A stretch of DNA of 64,000 bases from contig VDMD01000016.1 in NCBI GenBank assembly GCA_007026445.1, forward strand, positions 186,001 through 250,000. The letters are read 5' to 3'. This stretch comes from Schizophyllum amplum. Lineage: Eukaryota; Basidiomycota; Agaricomycetes; Agaricales; Schizophyllaceae. Positions 11,690 to 22,488 of the stretch are shown here, in pieces. How positions within the stretch are numbered: position 1 is the stretch's first letter; each line of letters begins with the position of its first letter. The notes beneath the pieces are model-generated. The model saw nothing but the letters and a program-made list of their open reading frames with translations. It ran no database searches and was not told where the DNA came from. The position numbers and the translations under genes are program-made.

Positions 11690-11777
11690 TGCCCCACAGC
11701 CGACTTGAACGACTGACCTTGTCATAGAAGTTGAATGGGACTACTAGTGACACGCTCTACCACTGAGCTAGCAGGGC
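11690..11777 (-). tRNA. tRNA-Thr (anticodon AGT) with a 16-nt intron
   Basis: Read on the minus strand, the gene folds as a complete cloverleaf. The acceptor stem is GCCCTGC with GTGGGGC and discriminator A. The D arm is GCTC/GAGC with loop AGTGGTA. The anticodon stem is TGTCA/TGACA with loop CTAGTA+A. The variable loop is five bases, and the T arm is AGTCG/CGGCT with loop TTCAAGT. The anticodon AGT (11745-11743) reads ACU after A34 deamination. The intron is at 11741-11726, one base 3' of the anticodon as in all nuclear tRNAs. T-rich pol III terminators follow within about 20 nt. Confidence 0.93.
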
Positions 11778-12110
11778 TTACAGGAATGCGGCCGTTGCAC
11801 AATTATCAATCAATGTATAGCCCCTTTGAGCCGACTGGCGAGTCTTGAGCTTGAAGCTTGTGATTGTGGACAGACTCACTCTTCATCTTCACCATCCACG
11901 AAGCTGGTGGGAATGAGTCTCAACTTTCTCGCTGCTTCCAAACCCGTTGTCCCACTGAATTTGATCAGTCTACTATGGGACCGATATAGTTACAGTAACG
12001 TGAAAGCGTGATCTAAGTAAATGTGCCTAAGTCTAGTATGCTGGTGACGATGTCTAGGATATACTGCGCGAATAACATGTTCCAAAGCCGTGAGCATTCA
12101 AGAATGTCTC
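11778..12110. other. Intergenic between tRNA and transporter
   Basis: Short spacer, 3' flank of the ABC transporter. Nothing else seen. Confidence 0.5.
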
Positions 12111-15100
12111 TCAGCGTTTCGCATAGCGCAGGAACCGGGATGCAACTGAAGGCACGTTAGTCTGGGTCGATGTCGGCGAATGCGAAGAAGGACCACTCAC
12201 CAATCGTTGCAAGAGCGTTGAAGATGAAGTACGCAAACAGTATCCATACATCGCGCCAGCGATTATCGTACGAGATGTTCAGAGGTGTGAAGAACTCGTC
12301 GCCGACCTTGTACTGGCAGTACTGGCAGGCGTCCGTCGCACTTGGGTCGTCGAGGTATCCGCCAAAGGCTTCAACAAACGGACCGGCCCACTCCTCGCAC
12401 GTTTGACCGGATGGCGGGCTGAAGACAGAAAATTCGTCCGACTTGCAGGTGATCGGTAGTCCGTGCAGCTCCGTGGACACCATGGCCGCCAGCGTGCGCG
12501 TGTAGGGGTCCAGTTGGTAAATCCAGCTCCTGTGCAATTATGAGAAACTACAAAGAGCCTTGACACATATGATACTTGCCGCCAGAAGGAGATCATGGTC
12601 GGGTACGGGATGGTAACACCACAGAACGTGGCCAAGACCAGGCTAATGAATGGGTTGAACAGTACGGCGGTCTGCACGTTAGGCGAGATGGCTGCGATGA
12701 ACTGCCCCAAGGAGACACCCTGACGACAATGTCAGTCTTACGAATACCACTGTAGACGACAACCTACGAAGAGCATCATGAACATGACGACAAGGAGCTG
12801 GAATCCGGTGCCACTGATGACACGTTAGAAAGGGCGTAGACCTTGCGCGATTGTAGGCGAGACTCACTTGAGTCCTGCCTCTCCTTGTCCGAAGCCCTGA
12901 GGATACACCATCAGGACCCAGTAGAGGATGCCACATATAATGGAGTATGGGATCTCGCCGAGCAGCTGGCCAATGGCGAAGACGTAGGGAGAGTAGATCC
13001 GCGAGGACGCCTCGCGCACAAAGATGCGGCGGTTGAAAATGAACATCGGCTCGATTTGCGTCATGACAATAGCAGGGAGAACGGTCACCCAGAAGCTAAG
13101 ACACTGTCAGACACGACGAAGAGGTTGAGGCAAACCAGCTCACATCGAGAAGACGCGGAACTGTAACTCGCGCACACTGTTGCCCATCTGAAGGAACGAG
13201 AGCGAGATGAATAGCGAAATGAAGCAAGACACGAAGAATCGACTGAAGATGTAGTCCGGAGAGCGCCACAAGGCGAGGTTGTTGCGCTTGACGACGATGC
13301 TCAACTGGTACAAGAACGATGTCGCGTCTGTAGGCGTGGTCACTGGTCAACACCGAATGTCCAAGACAGACTGCAATGCGCTTACATGTGCTCATCTTCT
13401 TGCGGTTGTCCAGAGGACGAGCAAGCCCAGCGGCCTTGATCTCTCCGATCTCCCTGCGCACCTTCTCGCATTCAGGAGAATCGAGCCAAACATCCTTCCA
13501 GTCACGGTCACCGATGCGCGGCTGAACTCCAGCGCCGATCGCATCGAGCATGTACTCGGCCGGATTGACGTTAGAAGGGCAGACAGCGCCATGACGAGCG
13601 AAGTACTCGCGCAAGACGTGCGAATCCGAGCCAATGTCGCCAAAGTATACGGTCTCGCCGCCACGCTCGAGGAGCAGAAGCCTGTCGAAGCTCTCGAAGA
13701 GCAGCGCCGACGGTTGATCTGTGAGGAGGGTGAGCGTGATATTCGAAATGGCAAACAAAATATGACTAACGAATGGTGCAAAGGATAGCCTGGCCTTGGT
13801 CAGCGAGCTTGCGCAAGAAGCGCACCAAATTCCATGCCGACTGCGCATCCAAGCCTGACGTCGGCTCATCTAAGAAGAGCAGTAGCTCTGGCTTGCTCGC
13901 CAACTCAACGCCAATGGTCAGACGCTTGCGCGCCTCAACGTTAAGGCTCAGAACCAGGGCCTCCGTCAGGTCGTGAAGCTCGAGCAGGTCGATGATCTCC
14001 TCGACGTATGCGTCCTTCTCGGCCACAGAAACCTCGGCGGGCTGGCGCAGGTATGCAGAAAAGCGCAAGGCTTCACGGACCGTCGCAGTACCCTCGTGAA
14101 CATCCATTTGCTCGGCGTATGCAGTGCTACGCGCGAAATCCGACGTAAGAGGGCGACCATCGACGAGGAGATCGCCAGTAATGACGCCGATGTTCTTGCG
14201 CTGCGCGAGGACGTCCAAGCACGTGGTTTTCCCTACAGGCGAAGTCAGCAAAAGAGCGCTGTCTTCTTTCGCAGTCGCTTACCGGCTCCACTGGCACCCA
14301 TCAAAGCCGTAAGCGTTCCCGGCTTCACATAACCATTGACGTCGTGCAGCAAGCGACGAGTGCCACCGGAAACAGGTACAGTGTAGTTGAGGTTCTCCCA
14401 GGTGAATGTTTGGCGATGGCGTTGCTCAGCCTCCCTGATCGTTGATCAGTATTGCCTATAACGAGATACTGTTCGTGACTTACTTTGACGCGACGGACTC
14501 GGCATCGCCCTTCTCCTTTGGCGTCTTCCTGTGAGCTTTGCGTTCTTCCTGGGCGGCGTTGAGCTTCGCCTCCGCATCGCCTGGCTTCGCAAAGATGCTG
14601 ATCGCAGCGTGAGCATCGTATTGCTGAGAACTACGTGTCAGTCGACGTACACGGCTCATAGATGCATTGCTCACAGGGAAGTACTCAAGCGCGAGGAGTT
14701 GCGTGAACTGGAAGAGCAGGAGGAAGCCAATAAGAACGAGAAGGTTACGCCTCCAGAGATCGGAAGGACTGATATCGTATCCGCCCCTGATGTAGGCGCG
14801 TCCGCTGATGATATCCTCACCGCCGGTAGCGCCATAGAGAGTGCAGGCTTGGTTAGGACCCAGGCCATCCCTTCCCGAGAAAGTGAGCAGATAGACGGGA
14901 GAGCGGCTACGCATATATACTCACGGGTACATGTCCATACCGGGCGCGTTGCGCGGCACGATATAGCTGCCGTCGCATGTCATCGAAATGCGCATGAACT
15001 CGTTCTCCATGCAGCCTGACCAGGCGTACGCGCTGGAGGTTGATCAGAACACTAAACAAAGGTCACAAAAGAAACAATGCGTACACCGGGTTCAAGTAGA

Positions 15101-17575
15101 AGATCCAGAAGAGCCATCGCTTCATGCTGTCGACAGGAAGGATGTATCCACTATACTCGATGAAGTTCGGAATGAAGAAGGTGGCCATGCGGAACGCATG
15201 CTAGAAAACGGGTTGAGCATAAACTAAAATGATGCGACTATGCAAACCTACGTCGAAGTTCCTGCAAACCAAGCCGAACGTCCGGAAGAAACCTTGCATG
15301 GACAGATACGCGAGATAGTTGAGCAGGTGGTACGTGAAGAAACCGCCTGCAGAGCGCGAAAGGTTGGACATGAAGTAGACAATGATGTTGAAGATCAGGA
15401 CTCGGATAGCGGAGAATGGCAAGTCGGCCAGGGTGTTGGCCAACGCTATGGCAGAAGGACGGTACATGCTGTAGCTCGTCTGAAATCCTCATTAGATGAT
15501 ACGCATAACGAGCGAAGGAGAAATATTGCGAACCTGTTTCCGCAAGATCGGACGGCCGAGCATCTGTCCAGGCATTTCACCGAAAGCATCCAGGCAGGTC
15601 GTGAGGAGCGCGGCAAAGATAACACTTCCCCTTGTGAAGGCGCCCGCGGAGGTCAAGGGCTGGTTGATGTACGCAGCGCCAATGACGATGGCCAGAATGA
15701 TGGACAAGCTGAAGCTCGTGATGAGCTGGAAACGATCCTGCATGCGCAGGAGAAACTGTCGCTTCGTGAGAGCGGTGACCTGACCGGTGTAGCCGAGCGT
15801 GTAGGGGCTCTTCTTGGAGACGCCGCGCTTCTTGTCGGCGAGCACAGCGTGACGGAAAGCTTCCTGATCAGCTTTCTCAGTCGCCATTAAGATCTTGTAG
15901 TCCTCGCGTTGCCTATCAAGCTCCTGAGCGAACTTGGAAGCGCGGTAGGCATTTTCCAGCTCCTCGGGGGACGCGGGCACATCAGCGGCGGATCGGCCAG
16001 GGGCAAATTGACGTTCGTTAGGGTCGGTACATCCAGTGAGGTAGTCCGGTGTGCTCTGGCGAGGCAGCGACTTAAAACCGAGACCTTCGAAGTATGCACG
16101 AGCTTCCGAGGGCGGACCAAAGAAAACCTGATGACCCTTGTCGAGGACCATGACCTTGTCGAAGAGGTCGTAGATGCCCTCGCCGGCCTGGTAGAGCGAT
16201 ACGAAAGTCGTCTGGCCGAGGACGTCGGTCATGACGCGCAGGGACTTGGCGAAGTCGAGAGCGGTAGATGCGTCGAGGCCACGAGTACTGTTGTCCCAAC
16301 TCTGTACACGAGCGCGAGTCGCCATCATCTCGGCGATACTGACGCGCTTGCGCTCGCCTCCAGAGACACCGCGAACGAATTCGTCGCCGACAAGCGTGTT
16401 CTTCGTGTGCGAAATGTTCAGCATCTTGAGCAACGTCTCTTGAACCTCGTTTTCGAACTGCTGGCGCGTGACGCCCGGAAGGCGTCCACCAGGGCCGGGC
16501 GTCTTCGTAGACAATGCGAACGAAAGCGTCTGGCCGACAGTGAGCGTCGGAATGTGACGATCGTCTGGCGCAAACACCGTCAGCAGGACGTCGCATGAAC
16601 AATGATGTTCAATGTACGTACCTTCTTCGTTATACGTGACCTCGCCCTTGTACATCTTCGCCATCTCTGCAGCATCGATGCCGGCGTACAAAACGTTGCC
16701 CGATACGCGGCCATATTCACCCGCTCGTTTGCGATGGTCTTCAGAAATGTAGAGCATCCAGAGCCTTTGAATGGTGATTAGATCAGCTGATTATAGAACA
16801 AACGCAAAGGACGCTTACCAGGAGCACCCAGAACCAAACACATCTCGCCGGGCTTGAGAACACCGGAAGACCTGTGACGTGTAAGTATTGTCAAGTTCCG
16901 GATTCCACCAGATAACCCACTTGTGCAGAATCGTCTGATACTCCTTCTTAGAAGGCATGAGAGGACGGATCGCCTGCAGGATCCAGAACACAGGCGCGAG
17001 GAAGAAACCTAGGATCGCATCTGGTATATTCTCAGCACCGGGAAGCCCTAAAAACGTGAGCCACTTACCACCCAGCGTGGGCACATACGCCTAAAAGACA
17101 GCGATGAGGATCGCGCGATGAAGAGAACCGTGGCAGGATAACTTACTTTGCTGTTGGCGCCTCCGTGAACTTCAACTTGCAGATCATCCCAGACAACGCC
17201 GACATGCTACCGAAGAAGTCAGAGGCAGTGCGCTAGAAGAGATAGACGACTAACTTTATGCTTGATACCAGCTGACTGATGGGCATCGTTGGACGAACTG
17301 AGATACTCGCGAAGGTCAAAGCGGTCGGGCTCGACTTTCCCTTTTTCTGGATCGTCGCTCCCCTCTGCGGTGGCGGTGTCGAGGCTCTCCTCATCCTTCT
17401 TGGTTGAGCGACGCGAAAGGGAGCGTACAAGATGATTAAAATCGCGTTCCGCCTGAGCTACATTGACGTGGTCGTCGTCCACAACTTCGACAAGGGAGTC
17501 ACGGCGACTGTCAGCCTGCTCGTCCGCGCGCATGTCGTCGTAGAGCGTGACAGCGTCCGCCGGTGTTTCCGACAT
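12111..17575 (-). CDS. Full-size PDR/ABCG multidrug transporter
   Basis: Plasma-membrane drug efflux pump with the fungal (NBD-TMD)x2 order, roughly 1,450 aa. It starts [19 protein letters not shown] at 17575 and ends [10 protein letters not shown] at 12111, with more than ten short introns. NBD1 has the PDR-type degenerate set: Walker A GAPGSGCST (Cys instead of Lys), signature [11 protein letters not shown] and Walker B-like [17 protein letters not shown]1 includes [20 protein letters not shown] and PDR-type loop residues ([12 protein letters not shown]). NBD2 has canonical Walker A GASGAGKTTCLD, degenerate signature [15 protein letters not shown], Walker [16 protein letters not shown] and an H-loop before [13 protein letters not shown]2 has six hydrophobic segments and a Cys-rich external loop ([14 protein letters not shown]). 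The frame breaks by one base at about 16719-16724, just after Walker A (ANER to GEYGRVSG); one more G in that run repairs it. Substrates cannot be read from sequence. Confidence 0.95.
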
Positions 17576-17646
17576 CGACGTCTACGGCGAGAGCGGGGTG
17601 GACTAGGGAGCTTGGGGGCAGCGTCTCTCGAAACCTGGCGAACCTT

Positions 17647-17654
17647 CTTATATG
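17647..17654 (-). promoter_or_regulatory. TATA element of the PDR transporter gene
   Basis: Minus-strand CATATAAG about 75 nt upstream of the ATG at 17575, within a GC-rich segment. Confidence 0.5.
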
Positions 17655-19241
17655 AGGGCGGCGCCCGGCCCCCCTCGTGCGGGACCTATATTTATTTTCT
17701 TACAAAGATGAACGCCAAGCCGACCACGGAAGCGGGGAAGGTTCCGTTTGTATTTGTAAGTACTGCTCCGTCTCGGGCGAGATAGCTATCCGTAGTACAA
17801 TGTCTTTCTTTGCCGGGTTTGAGAGCAGATACTTAAGCAAGCCTCTACGCTGGCTTTCGTGTGAGGTGGTGGCACTGGAAGAGAGAAATTGTGTGATGCG
17901 TACGTCGATCAGATCACGGACGTAGATCGCCACAATTAGCCGGCCGTGAAGCCCGGCAAACGCCGTGTTACAAGTTCAATAGCCAGACGTTCTTGTGCCA
18001 CAAAGTTCAATGGTTCGTAGGTTGACGCAAGGACGCAGCAGGGTGGTTCATTGTGCATGGATAACATCGTTCCCATCCACCCGTCCTGTCGTGATACTAT
18101 ACTCCGGTATGGAAGGTCGCTTGCGCCATCAGTTCAACATTCTGGGCGGAGCCGTCGGTCAGCATCTCGTGTCCGCTGACATTGTAACTACGGGAATTGA
18201 GTCATCCCGACGCATACCTCGCGAGTATAATAAGACATTCATTAAGTAGTGTCCCGCTGCCGTCTACAGTGGAGTGCAGCGACCCAGGGAGCGAAGCACA
18301 AGCCCCGTGTCAGCATCATCATCGATGGGACTCACTTGGATCCCTCGTCTGCAGAACTGACGCATCTGCTTGATCACACGTCGCCAGCGACGGTGAACGA
18401 GGTGTTCTGGGTTGCGAACTTGTAACGGTAGTCCGATTAAAGCGCGAACAAGTTGTGTCGTCGACTCGCGCCTCTCTGCAAGCTGAAAGTAGGTAATCGG
18501 GCTGCCAGAGGATAGCTATAGATATTAGAAGCCTCGGCCTTAGAAGGACGGCGTGCCCGACACGCGCTATGAGCTGTCCGTAAAGCTCGTTCCGCGGGAG
18601 ATGAGAAGACCTGAGGTCCGGTATGGACAGCTGAAGGATGCGGCCAGCCTGCTGCATGTTCTACTTCGGCAATCCGATCCTATGTTTGCGACATATTAAC
18701 AGTTGGCACGTTTTCGCAGAGAAGCGAGTCGTCCATTTAGCAGCCCCTTGTCGCCTAGTATCCAAGTACGAGTCCAGCTTCACTGCATCCGATTCGGAGG
18801 ATCCCATAGTGCGAATGATTATGAAGAAGCAAATGGCGGGTTGCTGCATCCGACGTCCGTGTGCCTTGCCGGATATCATCCGCAGATCAGCAAGACGAGC
18901 GCAGCGTCCAAGTCGCAGCTGAGGCTGAGGTGGCACGGGCGGAGGAGGGCGAAAGCCAGGTGGGCAGAGCCAGTAGTGCGACTCAGAGTTGATGATCATG
19001 AGCGTGGGATACTGGTACATATGTCATCCTTGTTACACTGGCACGCTGCCGGCGCTGCCGCATAGCAGAAGTTCGTATCAGAATCATACTTACGATCGCA
19101 CGTTCAAGCTGAGCGCTTGAGCATCAACGAGTTCACATCGAGCTTTGGCATATCGATTACAGTAGCTATACAAGTCCACACATATCCGTATCTTCCGTCT
19201 CTGTTACTTAAGCAGGTCTTCTCGCTTTGGCACTACTGCCT
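17655..19241. other. Intergenic, about 1.6 kb
   Basis: Upstream region of the transporter and 3' flank of the A1 protease. Several frames of 60-120 codons occur on both strands, but none has splice-consistent continuation, a known motif or a plausible promoter. I annotate nothing here. Confidence 0.5.
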
Positions 19242-21064
19242 TCAGTTGGTGGTCGCAGTGGTGTACTCGGTCTTGGCGATACCGACACGGCTGTTCGTGG
19301 TGTCATAAACTACAGAAGTGCACGGGTCAGCAGCGACCAGTCAGGAAGATTTCGAAAGACTTGCCCGAGTAGAAGCGCTGCAGGAAGGCGAATCCGTCTG
19401 CAATCGCTGTTCAGCACATCCTTCGCGATGCTGGCGCCATTCAGGCTTACCAATGAAGTCCAGGCCCTGCCCGCTCTCGCTGCCCATGTCGGAGGTGACG
19501 AGGTAGATCTTGTCGCTCGTGCCTCCGAGGAGAGTGTTCAAGTTGCGCGGCCAAATCTGCGCGTTCGGGGTGAACTCGAAGGTCGTCTGTACGACGGGTC
19601 AGCGGAGAGTCATAGAAAGAGATATCGGAAGGAGCATACGTCGCCGATCTGGAAGAACATGCTCTGCATCGAGTTATATTGCTCCTCCGTGACGGTCAGC
19701 AGGCCGGTCGAGCTGGAGTCAAGGCATATCAGAGGGCTGTCAATTATCCGCCTATGGAGACATGCGCTCACTTGTCCATGGTAGCGCCCGTGGCCTTCTG
19801 GTACGCCTGGAAAGCGTCCGTGGCAATGAGCAGGAGAGTCGTCCCTTCAGAAGGTTAGCCACATCAGATTGATCTCACCGGTTTCATTCACCTGTGTCAA
19901 CGATTCCGGCAAGGTTGCTCATCAACGTGGTCGACTCGCCGTACGTGACGGTCTGGTCAATGCCCCAATAATTGCTCGCCGGCGACGTGCTCGTGATCGG
20001 CGTGTAAGTGATTTCGCCGGTGAACCTGACGAGCAATGAAGTCAGCTTCCGCGCCGCCGTCGACGGTGCTGCTAACTGCGCACTCACCGCTCATCGTCTG
20101 TGCCTCCGAAGGTCATCTCGCCGTTCGCGACCTCCTCCGTGGACGTCGTGGGCTGATAGAAGATACCGATGGACTCATTGGGAATGGTACCCTGAGAGTA
20201 CAGGTTGTCAGTGACCGTAGGCACGCTCGAGGTGCTGGCGACGGTCCCTGCGATATCCTTCAGTATAACGGCAAGGGACTCGCATCCGAGAGGCGCACCC
20301 TGAGTGAGATCCACGGGGCCAATGCCCAATATTCCGTCAACATCGTTGAACCCCTGAGCAGTGGACGCTACACCAATGGACTGGTTTGTGATGACGAGAT
20401 CGTCGCCGAGGGTGACTTGGTCAATGTCTGAGTAGGGGTTAGTAAACCTTTCCCTAGATCTCAAATGCATCATGGCTGACATTCCGTGCCCCTGACCGAG
20501 CCGCTGCCGTAGGAGACGTTCTGCTCTCCAAGTGAGCGACGCGTGAGCGACCAAGTACAATATTCCTCACAAATGTGTGACCCGTGCTCTTGCTGGTAGA
20601 CGTCGAGGTGTACTTTTTGTCTGCGCCCAGCCATGTGTTCGAGCTGCCTGCACACATAGTTAGTCACTTGACCATCGTCCTCAACGGAGACGACGACCAA
20701 CTCACCAGTGTCGATAAGGAGGGTGTAATCAGTAGCAGGGCTCCCAACACCGACAGCCAGCGTGTAGGTGACGGCTGAGAAGACTGGGTTAGCGATCCAC
20801 CTTCCGCTGCGCAGTCGTATACGCACTCGCATCCGTTACCGCCACCGTGTCGTCCGCGGCATCGCTCGCGTCTGAGGTCTTCGCCGCAGAGCGCAGGCCT
20901 GTTGTCAGATTCGTGCGATGCTTGAATGCGGCAGGGCCATGGGGCTGGCAGCCACGCAAGAGCTTCTTTGCGCGTGAACGGTCACTGGCAAGGATGTCCT
21001 TCGCGTGACGCTTCGGGAACTTAGTCGTAAACGGAAGGGCACGGATGACGACGCGGGAGGACAT
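19242..21064 (-). CDS. Pepsin-like aspartic protease (family A1, polyporopepsin type)
   Basis: Acid endopeptidase. It starts MSSRVVIRALPFTTKFPKRH at 21064 and ends TEYTTATTN at 19242, with about nine introns. Both catalytic motifs are intact: LLIDTG joined by splicing to SSNTW, and GIVDTGTTLLLI. The flap-side NVSYGSGSV and GILGIGPVDLT are typical of basidiomycete A1 enzymes. The N-terminus has no clear hydrophobic signal peptide, unlike most secreted members. The segment after it is basic and propeptide-like (FPKRHAKDILASDRSRAKKL). Near the 3' end the only way to join FLQRFYS to VYDTTNSRVGIAK is a GC-AG intron of 55 nt with donor GCAAGT. A TATATAAA element lies about 90 nt upstream. Vacuolar versus secreted location is unresolved. 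Confidence 0.9.
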
Positions 21065-21151
21065 GGCAATAGCAAGCTGGTGAGTATAGACGACGATGGG
21101 GGTGGGGTATTGTTGGGTTGGTGAATTGTTGGTGGGGTAGTCTGCGATGGT

Positions 21152-21159
21152 TTATATAC
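21152..21159 (-). promoter_or_regulatory. TATA box of the A1 protease gene
   Basis: Minus-strand TATATAAA about 88 nt upstream of the ATG at 21064. Confidence 0.55.
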
Positions 21160-22190
21160 CGTCTCCCTGCGGTACCGAGCGTCATAGTAGACCGCTGCGC
21201 CGGTAGTAGAGTATAGCTGCGTTGGTGAGAGAAGCAGCGATGCGGTGCCGAATTCACATGGGTGGCCTAGCTTCCCTTGCAACTGGAGGGTCGCGCCTGC
21301 CCTCTTCAGGCCATGCGGGTGACAGCCTGTGTCTGCCATCAGTCCGAAAGCGCGCAGGTGAGGGGTTTCTCAGACAGACGGGCGATGGAGTCGTAGTGGG
21401 GTCCACTGACGCAGGGCCGTCGCAATGGATCTGAAGCGGTGCGCACGCAGGAACCGCGGCGAGATAGCAGGATTAGACGTACCAATGTCTTGCGTAGAAC
21501 GACTGCACGTTCACCGGCTTTGAGCTAGGCAGCGGAGCACAAGGGAACTGAATGAGATAGGGTGTCTCCTCGGCTCGAGCGTAGATGCCGGTCAGTCGTG
21601 CCACAATGAGGTCGACGTCGTGAATCTCATTTCAGACAACAAAGTTGTGAAGCGATGTGGCGCGAGGTACGAGGACGTCACCGGGGCACAGTCTACCAGG
21701 GCGTAGTTTCCACGATCTGCAGAGGATGACCTGCTTTCAGGAATGGAACCTTCATGCGCAGCAACTAGGGATTCATGTTCTGATTGCTGTCCCTAAACAT
21801 AGACAGTCACCGTATAGAGAGGGACTGGCGTCATGATTAGCGAGCTGAGGGAGACATAGCGGGTGGGAGCGGACGAGGTAGTGAGGTCCGAGGATAAGTT
21901 CAAGGTAAGCAGAGAGGTCGCAGTACATGATCTCTTCTCGCTGGGAGACAGACGGAGCGGACGGTGGAGAGTGACGCGGACGCGTGGACGATGTAAGATT
22001 CAACCGAAGTAGGTAAGTCCACGTGACAGAACGAACATTCAAGTGACTCGGTAAGTGCCGTCGGCCCACAGTCGAGTTTGGGAAAGCCGCGAGCAAGACG
22101 GAACGACGCGAACGCCAGCGATTCGCATGAAGTGACGTGGACCGCTAGAGTGCGTAGGCACATACTGTACCGGTATGAATGGAGGAGACC
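21160..22190. other. Gene-poor interval, left part
   Basis: No supported gene. Antisense frames of about 70-110 codons show no motif or splice pattern. Start of a five-kb interval without recognisable genes. Confidence 0.5.
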
Positions 22191-22249
22191 GTAACGCATA
22201 ACGCAGCCCAAAAATGTCTCCTATATGCACCCATGTAACGCATAACGCA
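22191..22249 (+). repeat. Direct repeat pair GTAACGCATAACGCA
   Basis: The 15-mer occurs exactly at 22191-22205 and 22235-22249, 44 bp apart. A related GCGTAACGC recurs near 22430 and 24678. Each sits near AAATGTC. This looks like the decayed end or regulatory array of a repeat element; no transposase is seen nearby. Confidence 0.6.
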
Positions 22250-22473
22250 AGGGTCCGTCTCCAGCATGCTAAATTACCCATAAATGTCCGGAAAATCGAG
22301 AATATTTTTCCCGCATGCATTTTGTCTGGTTGGTGTTTCCCAAGCGTTTCCCCTCATTGTATGCCCTATTCTCCTTCATTTGGCTCGTAAATAACCGATC
22401 AGACAGTCGGTAAGTCTCTTAAATGTCCCGCGTAACGCAGTATCTCACGTCCTGTCTCTAACGCGCGGACGTT

Positions 22474-22488
22474 CATCACGAAAAAAGC
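22474..22488 (+). repeat. Left copy of an inverted 15-mer (partner 24658-24672)
   Basis: CATCACGAAAAAAGC here is found as its exact reverse complement at 24658-24672. Both copies have GCGTAACGC-type sequence on the outer side and ATCAGCGCT-like repeats on the inner side, so about 2.2 kb is bracketed by inverted ends. Confidence 0.55.

Noticed and set aside
13279..13788. Long plus-strand frame opposite the ABC transporter NBD2
   Set aside because: Exact antisense shadow of conserved coding sequence.
15909..16598. 229-codon plus-strand frame opposite the transporter NBD1
   Set aside because: Antisense shadow of the ABC signature and Walker regions.
16800..17100. Loss of the Walker A lysine in NBD1 of the transporter
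   Set aside because: Degenerate NBD1 is the normal state of fungal PDR pumps, not a defect.
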